The notes beneath the pieces were generated by a model, which made no database searches, was not told the DNA's origin, and saw only the letters and a program-made list of their open reading frames with translations. DNA of 64,000 nt from contig JAHDLC010000034.1 in assembly GCA_018436595.1 (NCBI GenBank), positions 19,048 to 83,047 on the forward strand, written 5' to 3'. Both the position numbers and the translations under genes were made by a program. Below are positions 15,960 to 23,267 of the stretch, in pieces. Positions within the stretch are counted from its first letter, which is position 1; each line of letters starts with the position of its first letter. The DNA comes from Synergistaceae bacterium (GTDB lineage Bacteria > Synergistota > Synergistia > Synergistales > Aminobacteriaceae).

Positions 15960-16594
15960 TGGTCGCTCATCCTCAAAAAATTGCGCAACAAAAGCAGCCC
16001 GTTGGACTGGCTCTTCTCAGGGTGAAACTGTGCACCGCAAATATTCCCCCTCTGAACTGCCGCCAGAAAGGGCTCTCCGTAGACGCATATCGCTTCATTA
16101 TAATCATCCTTTCTCCTCTGAGAGACCCTGTAGGAGTGAACGAAGTAGAAACCAGCATCCTCCGGAATCTCCTCGAAAAGTCCCTCACGCCGGGACATTG
16201 AGACCGTGTTGAAGCCTACATGCGGTATTTTCAAACCCTTCATTTTCTCTTCCGGGAAACGTTCGACGATTCCTCTGAGTAGCCCCAACCCCTCAGCGCC
16301 GCCCTCCTCCGTTCCGAAATCGAAGAGAAGTTGCATTCCAAGGCAGATACCCAGCAGATACGTGCCCCGCTCCAGAACTCCCTCCAGAAGAGCCTTGTCT
16401 AAATGCTTCAAGCGGATTCTCTCCATCGCCTTCCTGAAAGAACCCACTCCGGGAAGAACAAGGCAGGACGAAGTGGTGATGACGAAAGGATCGTCGGTAA
16501 CCTCGACCTCGCATCCGAGGTACCGAAAGGCATTCAGAACGGAGAGCATGTTCCCCATTCCGTAATCGACGACGACCACCCTTTTTCCGCGCAT
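15953..16594 (-). CDS. hisH: HisH-like glutamine amidotransferase for sugar amidotransferase
   Basis: The 213-residue class I glutaminase has the nucleophile in GICLGMQLL (C84) and the His-Glu pair in FHPEKS (H191, E193), so the catalytic triad is complete. It should release ammonia from glutamine and pass it through the HisF-like barrel to the PseA-like enzyme. Its ATG overlaps the pseA stop (TAATG). Placement between a PseA-like gene and a HisF lacking the first catalytic Asp argues against a role in histidine synthesis. Confidence 0.88.
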   Translation of the reverse strand: MRGKRVVVVDYGMGNMLSVLNAFRYLGCEVEVTDDPFVITTSSCLVLPGVGSFRKAMERIRLKHLDKALLEGVLERGTYLLGICLGMQLLFDFGTEEGGAEGLGLLRGIVERFPEEKMKGLKIPHVGFNTVSMSRREGLFEEIPEDAGFYFVHSYRVSQRRKDDYNEAICVYGEPFLAAVQRGNICGAQFHPEKSQSNGLLLLRNFLRMSDHC

Positions 16595-17706
16595 TACTCT
16601 ACCGTGAACAGAGGTGCCCAGCGCCCCTCTTTTTTTTCGAACAGATCCTTGTTGACCCAGCGGTCGAGAACTGCGTCGAACTCCTGCCGTGTCATTTGGT
16701 AGTATTCGAGATAGGTCGGAACGAATTCTTCGGGGTACTGCCCATCGTAGAGGCGCACCAGATTGACGCCCTGTCCCCTAGTCATCGCGCCACGACGGAT
16801 TTCGATGCCCACATCCTGAGTCGCTCTCCCGAAGCCGAACTTCAAGTACATCATATAGGTGTGCAGCGCGTAGAGTGCCTGATCGTTCTGTGCGAAGTTG
16901 GTGAAGGTGCCGCTGTTCGACTCACTTGCTTCCTGAAGCCCGCACTTTTCCTTGGCAACGAGGTAGTTCCTATAGGGATCCCACGACTCGAAGTACGACC
17001 AGTGCGTGATGCTCAGGTCTTTCCCCGCAAGCTCTCTCTCCGAGGGAAACTTGAAGAAGGAGAGTTGTCCCTCCGAGAGTCTCGAAGCATTCAGCACCTT
17101 CTCGTACCCTCCTTCGAGGTAGATTCTCCGCATGTACTCGATGGAGTATATCGCGCGGTTCTTCGACTCGGTGGAACCGCCATACTCCACCTCGCCATCC
17201 TCACCGTAGAAGAGAAGAGGGATGTTCAAGTTCACGGCCATGCGAACTACTGCGGCCTGAATTGAGATCAGCCAGCCATAATAAGGAAATCCCTTTTCGA
17301 CGAATCCCGCCCTGTTGAGCACCCTCATAGCTTCCGAGTCAGGATTGATCTGAATGTGGTTGAATCCGCTATTGATGAAGTTCCTGAGATTCGTGTTTCC
17401 CAGCTCAAGGGAGAGCGCCGGAGTGACTGTGATGCAAAGAGGTTTCATTCCATAGTCGTCCCTGAGGCGGCATGCTACATATGAACCGTCCTTGCCTCCA
17501 CTGACGGGAACTACGCAGTCGAATCCTCCCTCCTTTGATCTGAACTTGTCCAGAAGTTCGCGAAGCTCGTCCTGGCGCTTCGCCCAGTCCAGCCTTTTTT
17601 TTTCCTCTGCCCACTGGCAGGCGTTGCACCAACCGCGTGTATCGAATGTCACCCTTGGACGGGTGGACATGTTCAAGCAGTTTGTACACCAAAAAACATT
17701 TGCCAT
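16594..17706 (-). CDS. pseA: N-acetyl sugar amidotransferase, PseA/WbpG family
   Basis: The protein is 370 aa from the preferred start (MANVFWCTNC; AAGGAG lies 9 nt upstream, whereas the ATG three codons earlier touches it). An N-terminal four-cysteine cluster (C7, C10, C27, C30) precedes a PP-loop ATP pyrophosphatase motif SGGKDGS (about residues 69-75), as in all members of this family. With HisH/HisF-supplied ammonia these enzymes turn an N-acetyl group into an N-acetimidoyl (amidino) group on pseudaminic, legionaminic or uronic sugars. It is preceded by a 51-bp gap and starts a lower-GC block. Confidence 0.87.
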   Translation of the reverse strand: MANVFWCTNCLNMSTRPRVTFDTRGWCNACQWAEEKKRLDWAKRQDELRELLDKFRSKEGGFDCVVPVSGGKDGSYVACRLRDDYGMKPLCITVTPALSLELGNTNLRNFINSGFNHIQINPDSEAMRVLNRAGFVEKGFPYYGWLISIQAAVVRMAVNLNIPLLFYGEDGEVEYGGSTESKNRAIYSIEYMRRIYLEGGYEKVLNASRLSEGQLSFFKFPSERELAGKDLSITHWSYFESWDPYRNYLVAKEKCGLQEASESNSGTFTNFAQNDQALYALHTYMMYLKFGFGRATQDVGIEIRRGAMTRGQGVNLVRLYDGQYPEEFVPTYLEYYQMTRQEFDAVLDRWVNKDLFEKKEGRWAPLFTVE

Positions 17707-17757
17707 GCTCCGCATCTCCTTCGTTTCTTGTTATTTTCAGGTAAACGCTGAATCAGC

Positions 17758-18405
17758 TCACTGTTTGACACATAATCTAGCCGGGTTTCCAAAAACCTTT
17801 GTAAAACACGGCACATCTCGAATCACGACCGCCCCGGCCCCGACGACAGCTTTCTGCCCTACGATTACCCCGGGAAGAAGAACCGCGCCTGCTCCGATGA
17901 ACGCACCTTCCTTAACCCGGGTGTTTCCGCACAGGATGGCTCCGGGACCGATAAAACTGCCGGCTTCCACACTGCAGTCATGTTCGAGAACAGCCCGGGT
18001 GTTCACCACGGAGTTCTCGCCGACGGCCGCGTTTCGCTGCAAGACCGATCCCGCCATTATCTGGCTTCCTTCCTCGAGATTCACCGCCGGAGAAACAACA
18101 GCTGACGGATGGACCAGTGAAAGAAAAGAATAGCCTTGAGCCCTGAACCTGCGGAAGAGATCATTCCGCAGCGTCATCCCCGGAACAGCGCCGACACCGT
18201 TCACCAGGACAATTGCTTCCGGAGGCATGGAAAGGACAAAATCATCGTCTCCGAGCACTGGGATGCCTTCCCAAGTCTCCCCCGGATGCTTCTCGGGATC
18301 AATGACGCCCATGGGGCATATTCCGCCGGTCAGGAGGAGATCCAGCACCACCGAGGCATGTCCTCCCGCACCGAGGATCAACACCCTGGCCGAAAGGTTA
18401 TTCAT
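17758..18405 (-). CDS. NeuD/LegH-type sugar N- or O-acetyltransferase
   Basis: The 215-residue product has a PglD/NeuD N-terminal domain (ARVLILGAGGHASVVLDLL) and a left-handed beta-helix of hexapeptide repeats (GSQIMAGSVLQRNAAVG through IGAGAVLLPGVIVGQKAVVGAGAVV), ending VFGNPARL. In legionaminic acid loci this family acetylates the 4-amino group of the GDP-sugar (LegH). In sialic acid loci it is NeuD. As no other acetyltransferase is in the operon, LegH is the likelier role. ATG 18405 overlaps the neuB stop by 8 bp and has AAGG five bases upstream. Confidence 0.85.
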   Translation of the reverse strand: MNNLSARVLILGAGGHASVVLDLLLTGGICPMGVIDPEKHPGETWEGIPVLGDDDFVLSMPPEAIVLVNGVGAVPGMTLRNDLFRRFRAQGYSFLSLVHPSAVVSPAVNLEEGSQIMAGSVLQRNAAVGENSVVNTRAVLEHDCSVEAGSFIGPGAILCGNTRVKEGAFIGAGAVLLPGVIVGQKAVVGAGAVVIRDVPCFTKVFGNPARLCVKQ

Positions 18406-19471
18406 TGATGCCTTCATCGGGTTCATAGTCTTTCCCCGCCGTCCTGCCGAGCAATTCCCAGAATTCAAAGGGAGACATGCCGTTACCGGGCCGCTTGAAG
18501 GCTATGTCATCACTGGTGAACCGTTCCCCTTTTCTTACCGGCCGTGACGCTACGATGCTCTTTCTCACCAACTCCCTGGTATCCCATTCCGACCTGGACG
18601 GCACCTTTGCGCCGGTGCCAAGGGAACACTCCGCCAAACGCACTTCCTTAACCAAACGGGAAAACAAAACCGGATCAAGGGATGCCCTGTGGTCAGGGCC
18701 TGCCTGTTCCCGATCCAGTGTAAAATGTTTCTCAATTATGCAGGCACCGAGAGCCACGGCTGCGATCGAGACCGCCGTTCCCTCGGTGTGATCCGAGTAT
18801 CCTACCGGAAGACAGAAAGCGTTCCTTAATGTGACCATTGCCTTGAGGTTAACTTCGTCCACAGGAGCCGGATATTCGGAAGTACAGTGCAGCAGTGAGA
18901 CTTTGTTCATCAGGGCGGCGCGGCCTTCTCCCGACGCAAAAGCACGAAGAAAAGAACCGGGGGATGGAGCACAGTGAGGTTCCGTATAACCGAAGGCGAG
19001 ACATGAAAGCGCTGTCTCGACCTCGCCGAGGGTGGCCATGCCGGTGGAGAGGATGACGGATACTCCTTTCCGGGCGGCACTAAGCAGGAGCGGGCCATTT
19101 GTTATCTCGCCCGATCCGAGTTTGACCGTCTTCATTCCAAGGCCGTCCGTCAAAAAGTCGAGGCTCCCCTGGTCGAAAGGACTGGAGAGAAATTCCATTC
19201 CTCTCCTTCTGCACTGTTCAAGGAGCGCTTCGTGAATCACAGGGGACAGTTCGAGCTTTGAGAGCATTTCCCACTGGGTTTCTTTTTCACCGGTCGTTTT
19301 TTTCTGGTACTCCGCCTTGGGCGCATTTTTCCGGACAAGGGCGGAAGCTGTAAACGTCTGGAATTTGACCGCATCGGCCCCGGCGTCGGCTGCCGCGTCG
19401 ACAAGCCGGAGGGCCGTTTCCTGTGAGCCGTTATGGTTTACTCCGGCCTCAGCTATGATATAGACACTCAT
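18398..19471 (-). CDS. legI: N,N'-diacetyllegionaminate synthase (NeuB family)
   Basis: The 357-residue protein carries the NeuB barrel: MSVYIIAEAGVNHNGS at the N-terminus, KFQTF, SSPFDQGSLDFL, KLGSGEI, STGMATLGE, LHCTSEYPAP, GYSDHTEG and EKHFTLD. A C-terminal SAF (antifreeze-like) domain starts near VRKSIVASRPVRKGE. It condenses PEP with a 2,4-diacetamido-6-deoxymannose to give the nonulosonic acid. The start at 19471 is chosen because GGAG lies 7 nt upstream; longer readings overlap neuC. It is 4 bp from the neuC stop. Confidence 0.92.
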   Translation of the reverse strand: MSVYIIAEAGVNHNGSQETALRLVDAAADAGADAVKFQTFTASALVRKNAPKAEYQKKTTGEKETQWEMLSKLELSPVIHEALLEQCRRRGMEFLSSPFDQGSLDFLTDGLGMKTVKLGSGEITNGPLLLSAARKGVSVILSTGMATLGEVETALSCLAFGYTEPHCAPSPGSFLRAFASGEGRAALMNKVSLLHCTSEYPAPVDEVNLKAMVTLRNAFCLPVGYSDHTEGTAVSIAAVALGACIIEKHFTLDREQAGPDHRASLDPVLFSRLVKEVRLAECSLGTGAKVPSRSEWDTRELVRKSIVASRPVRKGERFTSDDIAFKRPGNGMSPFEFWELLGRTAGKDYEPDEGINE

Positions 19472-19475
19472 CTCA

Positions 19476-20627
19476 TCACTCCGTCCATGGGATGGCATGG
19501 AAACGCTTCGACGGTTCCAGGACTGCAGTTTTCAGGTACTCCGCCATCAACGCTGAAGGGGCGGGAAGGTCCGGCGATATCTTGCCCGTCTGGCGGCGCC
19601 TGGTAAGGGCATGGCGCACCGCTGACTCCACTCCGTCCGTTTCACAGCGGCAGTCGATCACAAGCCCATTCCGAAGGCGCCCTTCCTGCCTTCCCCCGAT
19701 GTTCACCACCGGGACGCCGAAGAGAGGCGCTTCCATGATGCCGCTTGAGGAATTGCCGATAATGGCATCTGATATCGAAAGCATACCCCAATATCGTTTC
19801 CTCCCCAGTGACTGGACAAAGACCCGTTTTTCCGGAGCGAGCCTGCAGAATTCGAGCATCCGCTCGTTGATTATCCGTCCGTCAGTGTCGGCGTTGGCTC
19901 CGGTGAAGACAATAGTTGCCGACGGGAAACAGTCCAGCGCAAAGAGGAGACGTTCTATCTGCTCTTCTGCAGGCAAAGGAGAGCGGGTTTCAGGGTGATA
20001 GGTTACGACGAAGAGGGGTGATGAAAGGAGAATGCCAAGGTGCTGCTCCAGTTCTTTCCTGGCCGGCAGTTCCGTCTCCCTGATCCCGTCAAGGCACGCC
20101 GGACCGACGACGAAGACCGAATCGGGAACCTCCCCCATCTGGATCACCCGCCGCCGGTAATCTTCATGAGCCACAAAGTGGAGGGAACTCATCTTGGTGA
20201 TGGCGTGCCGGAAGGCGTCATCGTAAGCGCCGAGGGTGATCTCGCCTCCGTGGATGTGGGCGACGTGGATACCCGCGAGCACGGCCGCCGCCGCGGCACC
20301 GAGCATCTCGTACCGGTCGCCCAAAATGACCAGAATGTCCGGTTTCAGTTCATCAAGAGCGTCCGCGAAACCAATGATGCCGAGGCCAAGGGACTTGGTC
20401 ACCGCAACGGGTGAATCGCCGGAGAGAAGCATCTCCACCCGTTTGTGGATGGGAAAGCCGTCCTCCTCGATCTCCTTCCAGGTCAGGCCGAACTCGGGCG
20501 ACAGGTGCGCACCGGTAACAATAACCTGCAGCTCCAGGTCCGGATCGTCCAGGATTTCCTTCATCAGCGGGCTGAGAAGACCGTATTCAGCCCTTGTGGC
20601 GGTTATGACGGCGATTTTCCGGGCCAT
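19476..20627 (-). CDS. legG: Hydrolysing sugar-nucleotide 2-epimerase (NeuC/LegG)
   Basis: The 383-residue GT-B-fold epimerase opens MARKIAVITATRAEYG. It has GAHLSPEFG, ILGDRYEMLGAAAAAVLAG, HIHGGEITLGAYDDAFRHAI and GNSSSGIMEAPLFGVPVVNIG, all NeuC signatures. In the legionaminic route it removes GDP from the 2,4-diacetamido sugar while inverting C2. It is immediately downstream of legC (4 bp) and upstream of legI, the usual gene order. The nucleotide (GDP versus UDP) is inferred from the PtmE and LegB neighbours. Confidence 0.92.
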   Translation of the reverse strand: MARKIAVITATRAEYGLLSPLMKEILDDPDLELQVIVTGAHLSPEFGLTWKEIEEDGFPIHKRVEMLLSGDSPVAVTKSLGLGIIGFADALDELKPDILVILGDRYEMLGAAAAAVLAGIHVAHIHGGEITLGAYDDAFRHAITKMSSLHFVAHEDYRRRVIQMGEVPDSVFVVGPACLDGIRETELPARKELEQHLGILLSSPLFVVTYHPETRSPLPAEEQIERLLFALDCFPSATIVFTGANADTDGRIINERMLEFCRLAPEKRVFVQSLGRKRYWGMLSISDAIIGNSSSGIMEAPLFGVPVVNIGGRQEGRLRNGLVIDCRCETDGVESAVRHALTRRRQTGKISPDLPAPSALMAEYLKTAVLEPSKRFHAIPWTE

Positions 20628-20631
20628 TGCC

Positions 20632-21735
20632 TCACCTTCTCATGGAAAGGACGGCATCACGGATAATCTCCGCCGCCCGAAGGGTGGATTCTTCATCGTT
20701 GACCGTGGAAGCGGGAATGTTGATGCCCTGTTCGAATATACGCTCGGCATGGGGATAAGAAAACCGGCAAGAGTCTTTCAGGTAGGGATAGGTGTGCAAA
20801 GGAGAAAAGAGTCTGCGGGTGGGCACGCCTTTTTCCCGAAGTTTTTCCTGAAGTTCCGGAACGGCGCCGCCGGAAAGGGAGAATGACGGAAGCCACCAGG
20901 CACTCTGCGCTCCCGGAAGCTCTTTCTGGAATTCCACCTCCGGAAGGCCGGCAAGGACTTCCCGGTAGATCCGGGCAAAGGCCGCCTTCTTTTCCAGGAA
21001 AAAATCGATGCGCTCCATCTGGGCGAGGCCGAGGGCGGCCTCGAGGTTCGTCATGCGGTAGTTGTACCCCATTTCAGGGTGGAAATATCCCTTTGACGCA
21101 TCCCGTGCCTGGTTGGCGAGAAAACGGATGTGGTTCAGGTTCTCCCTGTCACGGGCAACGACCATGCCTCCCCCGCCGGTGGTGATGAGTTTGTTTCCGT
21201 TGAAGCTGAAGCAGCCGAAATTCCCCAGGGTTCCGGAGGGTTTCCCTTTCCACGTTCCTCCAAGGCTCTCGGTGGCGTCTTCGATGATGACGAGTCCCCG
21301 CTCTTCCGCAATCCTTCCCAGTTTGTCCATGCCGCAGAGGTTGCCGTAGAGGTGGACGGGCAGAATCGCCCGGGTTCTGGGTGTAACGGCTGCCTCAGCC
21401 AGCTCGGGATCAAGGGTCCATGTTTCGGGGTCCACGTCAACAAGCACAGGGGTCGCCCCGGTGTACAGGATGGGGTTGACGGAAGCGGCAAAGGAAAGGG
21501 CGGGCACGATGACCTCGTCCCCCGGTCCCACCCCCGCCTCGGCAAGGGCAATGTGGAGGGCTGCGGTACCGCTCTGGACCGAGACGCAGTCCTCCATCCC
21601 GAGGTACCTGGCGAACCGCTGCTCGAACTCCGGCACGAAGGGGCCTGCGGTGGAAACATAGGTGGAATCCACGCACTCCATGAGTTTCGCCTTTTCCGCC
21701 CCTCCAAGGTTTGGTGCGTCAAGAAGCAGGAACAT
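20632..21735 (-). CDS. legC: PLP-dependent sugar aminotransferase (DegT/DnrJ/EryC1, LegC)
   Basis: The 367-residue protein belongs to the DegT family: SGTAALHIAL, EVIVPALSFAASVNPI, the PLP aspartate region IIEDATESLGG, and the Schiff-base lysine in FSFNGNKLITTGGGG. It aminates C4 of the 4-keto sugar produced by LegB. An in-frame GTG at 21744 exists, but AAGG 8 nt before ATG 21735 favours the shorter start. The C-terminal part (PTRRLFSPLHTYPYLKD) matches LegC-type enzymes. Confidence 0.9.
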   Translation of the reverse strand: MFLLLDAPNLGGAEKAKLMECVDSTYVSTAGPFVPEFEQRFARYLGMEDCVSVQSGTAALHIALAEAGVGPGDEVIVPALSFAASVNPILYTGATPVLVDVDPETWTLDPELAEAAVTPRTRAILPVHLYGNLCGMDKLGRIAEERGLVIIEDATESLGGTWKGKPSGTLGNFGCFSFNGNKLITTGGGGMVVARDRENLNHIRFLANQARDASKGYFHPEMGYNYRMTNLEAALGLAQMERIDFFLEKKAAFARIYREVLAGLPEVEFQKELPGAQSAWWLPSFSLSGGAVPELQEKLREKGVPTRRLFSPLHTYPYLKDSCRFSYPHAERIFEQGINIPASTVNDEESTLRAAEIIRDAVLSMRR

Positions 21736-21747
21736 GTCGTTCACCTT

Positions 21748-22719
21748 CTATACGTTATAGATGCCGCTCTTGTAGAGCGCCCTGCGACCCTTCATCCATT
21801 CGGCGGTACGCTTCAGGCCTTCCTCGAGGGAAACGGCGGCCTTCCACCCCGTGAGGGCGTTCATCTTCGACGGATTCGAAAGCAGCCGCTCCACTTCGCT
21901 CTTCTCTGGGCGAATCCGCTGTTCATCGGAAGTTATGCGGAAAGATTTCCCCATGATTTTTCCGATGAGCAGGGAGAGGTCTCCCATGGAAATTTCCGTG
22001 CCCGTGCCGAGGTTCAGTACCTCGCCCACGGCACCGGGAGCTTCCGACGCGGCCAGGAATCCCAGGACCGTATCGTCCACGAAGGTCAGGTCCCGGGTTG
22101 GGGAAAGGTTCCCCAGGGAGATTTCCTCTTTTCCGTCGAGGAGCTGGCTGATGATGGTGGGGATGATGGCCCGCGCCGACTGCCTCGGGCCGTAGGTGTT
22201 AAAGGGCCGGACCACCGTCACGGGAAGGCCGAAGGAGCGATAATAGGAGAGTGCGAGATAATCCGCCGAGGCCTTGGTGGCCGAATAGGGGGACTGGGGG
22301 GTTATGGGGTGTCCTTCGTCGATGGGGACATATCGGGCCGTTCCGTAGACTTCGCTGGTGGAGGTGTGGATCACCCGCTCAACTCCGCAATCCCGGGCGG
22401 CCTGGAGGACGTTGTAGGTCCCCTCCACGTTGGTCTTCACATAGGCCAGGGGAGAAACGTAGGAATAGGGTATGCCGATGAGGGCCGCTAGGTGAAAGAC
22501 CCTATCACAGCCATGAACGGCCTGCCGAACGAGGTCGAAATCACGGATATCTCCCGAAACGATGTCCATTTCTTTGGCGTATTCGGACTCCTCAAGCCAT
22601 CCCCAGGAGTTTTTCGAGTTGTACCGAAGAAAGGCCCGGACTTCGTGGCCCCGCTCCGCCAGTTTTTCGGCCAGTTGCGAACCAATGAACCCCCCGGCTC
22701 CTGTGACACATATCTTCAT
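21748..22719 (-). CDS. legB: GDP-N-acetylglucosamine 4,6-dehydratase-type SDR (LegB)
   Basis: The 323-residue extended SDR opens MKICVTGAGGFIGSQLAEKL. It has the STSEVYG segment and the YSATKAS active site (Tyr-x3-Lys), then VRPFNTYGPRQSARAIIPTI, which is characteristic of LegB-type 4,6-dehydratases. It is the first enzyme of the legionaminic acid-specific pathway. The start at 22719 follows a GGGGGAA stretch. It begins about 65 bp after the flaG terminator, so the sugar operon needs its own promoter or read-through; no clear consensus promoter was found in between. Confidence 0.88.
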   Translation of the reverse strand: MKICVTGAGGFIGSQLAEKLAERGHEVRAFLRYNSKNSWGWLEESEYAKEMDIVSGDIRDFDLVRQAVHGCDRVFHLAALIGIPYSYVSPLAYVKTNVEGTYNVLQAARDCGVERVIHTSTSEVYGTARYVPIDEGHPITPQSPYSATKASADYLALSYYRSFGLPVTVVRPFNTYGPRQSARAIIPTIISQLLDGKEEISLGNLSPTRDLTFVDDTVLGFLAASEAPGAVGEVLNLGTGTEISMGDLSLLIGKIMGKSFRITSDEQRIRPEKSEVERLLSNPSKMNALTGWKAAVSLEEGLKRTAEWMKGRRALYKSGIYNV

Positions 22720-22785
22720 GCGGCTTCCCCCATAATGGACTGTTCCGGAAAATTTTAATCCCATTCCAGTATCGTCCGTTTGAGG

Positions 22786-22823
22786 GAAAAAATAAAGAGG
22801 CGGCCGCTTCTGCGGGCGCCTCT
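22786..22823 (-). terminator. Rho-independent terminator after flaG
   Basis: Minus strand: AGAGGCGCCCGC and GCGGCCGCCTCT form a 12-bp stem with one mismatch and an AGAA loop, followed by TTATTTTTT. It begins about 18 bp after the flaG stop and separates flaG from the legB operon. Confidence 0.88.
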
Positions 22824-22841
22824 GGCAGTACATCGCAAATA

Positions 22842-23195
22842 TCAGGCATTCACATCGAGAAGGGCGCCGAAAAGCTCCCTGATATTCTCCATGAAACGGA
22901 CCACTTCGTCGGGCGGAATCTTCCGGACCACTTCGTCCTTGGAGGTATCGATGACCGACACCTGGTAGACATCCGCCTCCTTCTTGTACTCGTACTTCAG
23001 GCTCCTGTCGAAGGCCACCGCCAGCTTGTTTGCCTGGTCGACGGCATCCTGCACCTGCTTTTCCGATACCGGTCTGACCGGAGGTTCCGCAGTCTTTTTC
23101 AGCGCAGGAACTTCGGAAACTTTTCCAACGGCCGCAATACCGGCTGAAGGCTTGTCCGGTGAAACCTGTGAAACGGCTGAACGAAGTATTTCCAT
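22842..23195 (-). CDS. flaG: FlaG-family flagellar protein
   Basis: The 117-residue protein has a variable N-terminus and the conserved FlaG C-terminal domain: VDQANKLAVAFDRSLKYEYKKEADVYQVSVID, then VVRKIPPDEVVRFMENI. FlaG proteins are coded next to flagellin and influence filament length; the biochemical role is unclear. GGAGG lies 7 nt before the ATG. It is bracketed by terminators, so it is partly insulated from flagellin expression. Confidence 0.9.
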   Translation of the reverse strand: MEILRSAVSQVSPDKPSAGIAAVGKVSEVPALKKTAEPPVRPVSEKQVQDAVDQANKLAVAFDRSLKYEYKKEADVYQVSVIDTSKDEVVRKIPPDEVVRFMENIRELFGALLDVNA

Positions 23196-23218
23196 TATTG
23201 CACCTCCCTGTCTCTAGT

Positions 23219-23249
23219 AAAAAGAGGGGAGAAAATCTCCCCTCTTTTT
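23219..23249 (-). terminator. Rho-independent terminator after flagellin
   Basis: Minus strand: a 14-bp perfect stem (AAAAAGAGGGGAGA / TCTCCCCTCTTTTT) with a 3-nt loop ends in five T. The symmetric A- and T-tracts could also allow termination in the opposite direction. It lies 18 bp after the flagellin stop. Confidence 0.92.
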
Positions 23250-23267
23250 CTGTAGCGTGCTAGAGAT

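Noticed and set aside
15144..16594. Histidine biosynthesis genes hisF and hisH
   Set aside because: No other his gene is near, the HisF paralogue lacks the first catalytic Asp, and both are coupled to a PseA/WbpG-type amidotransferase.
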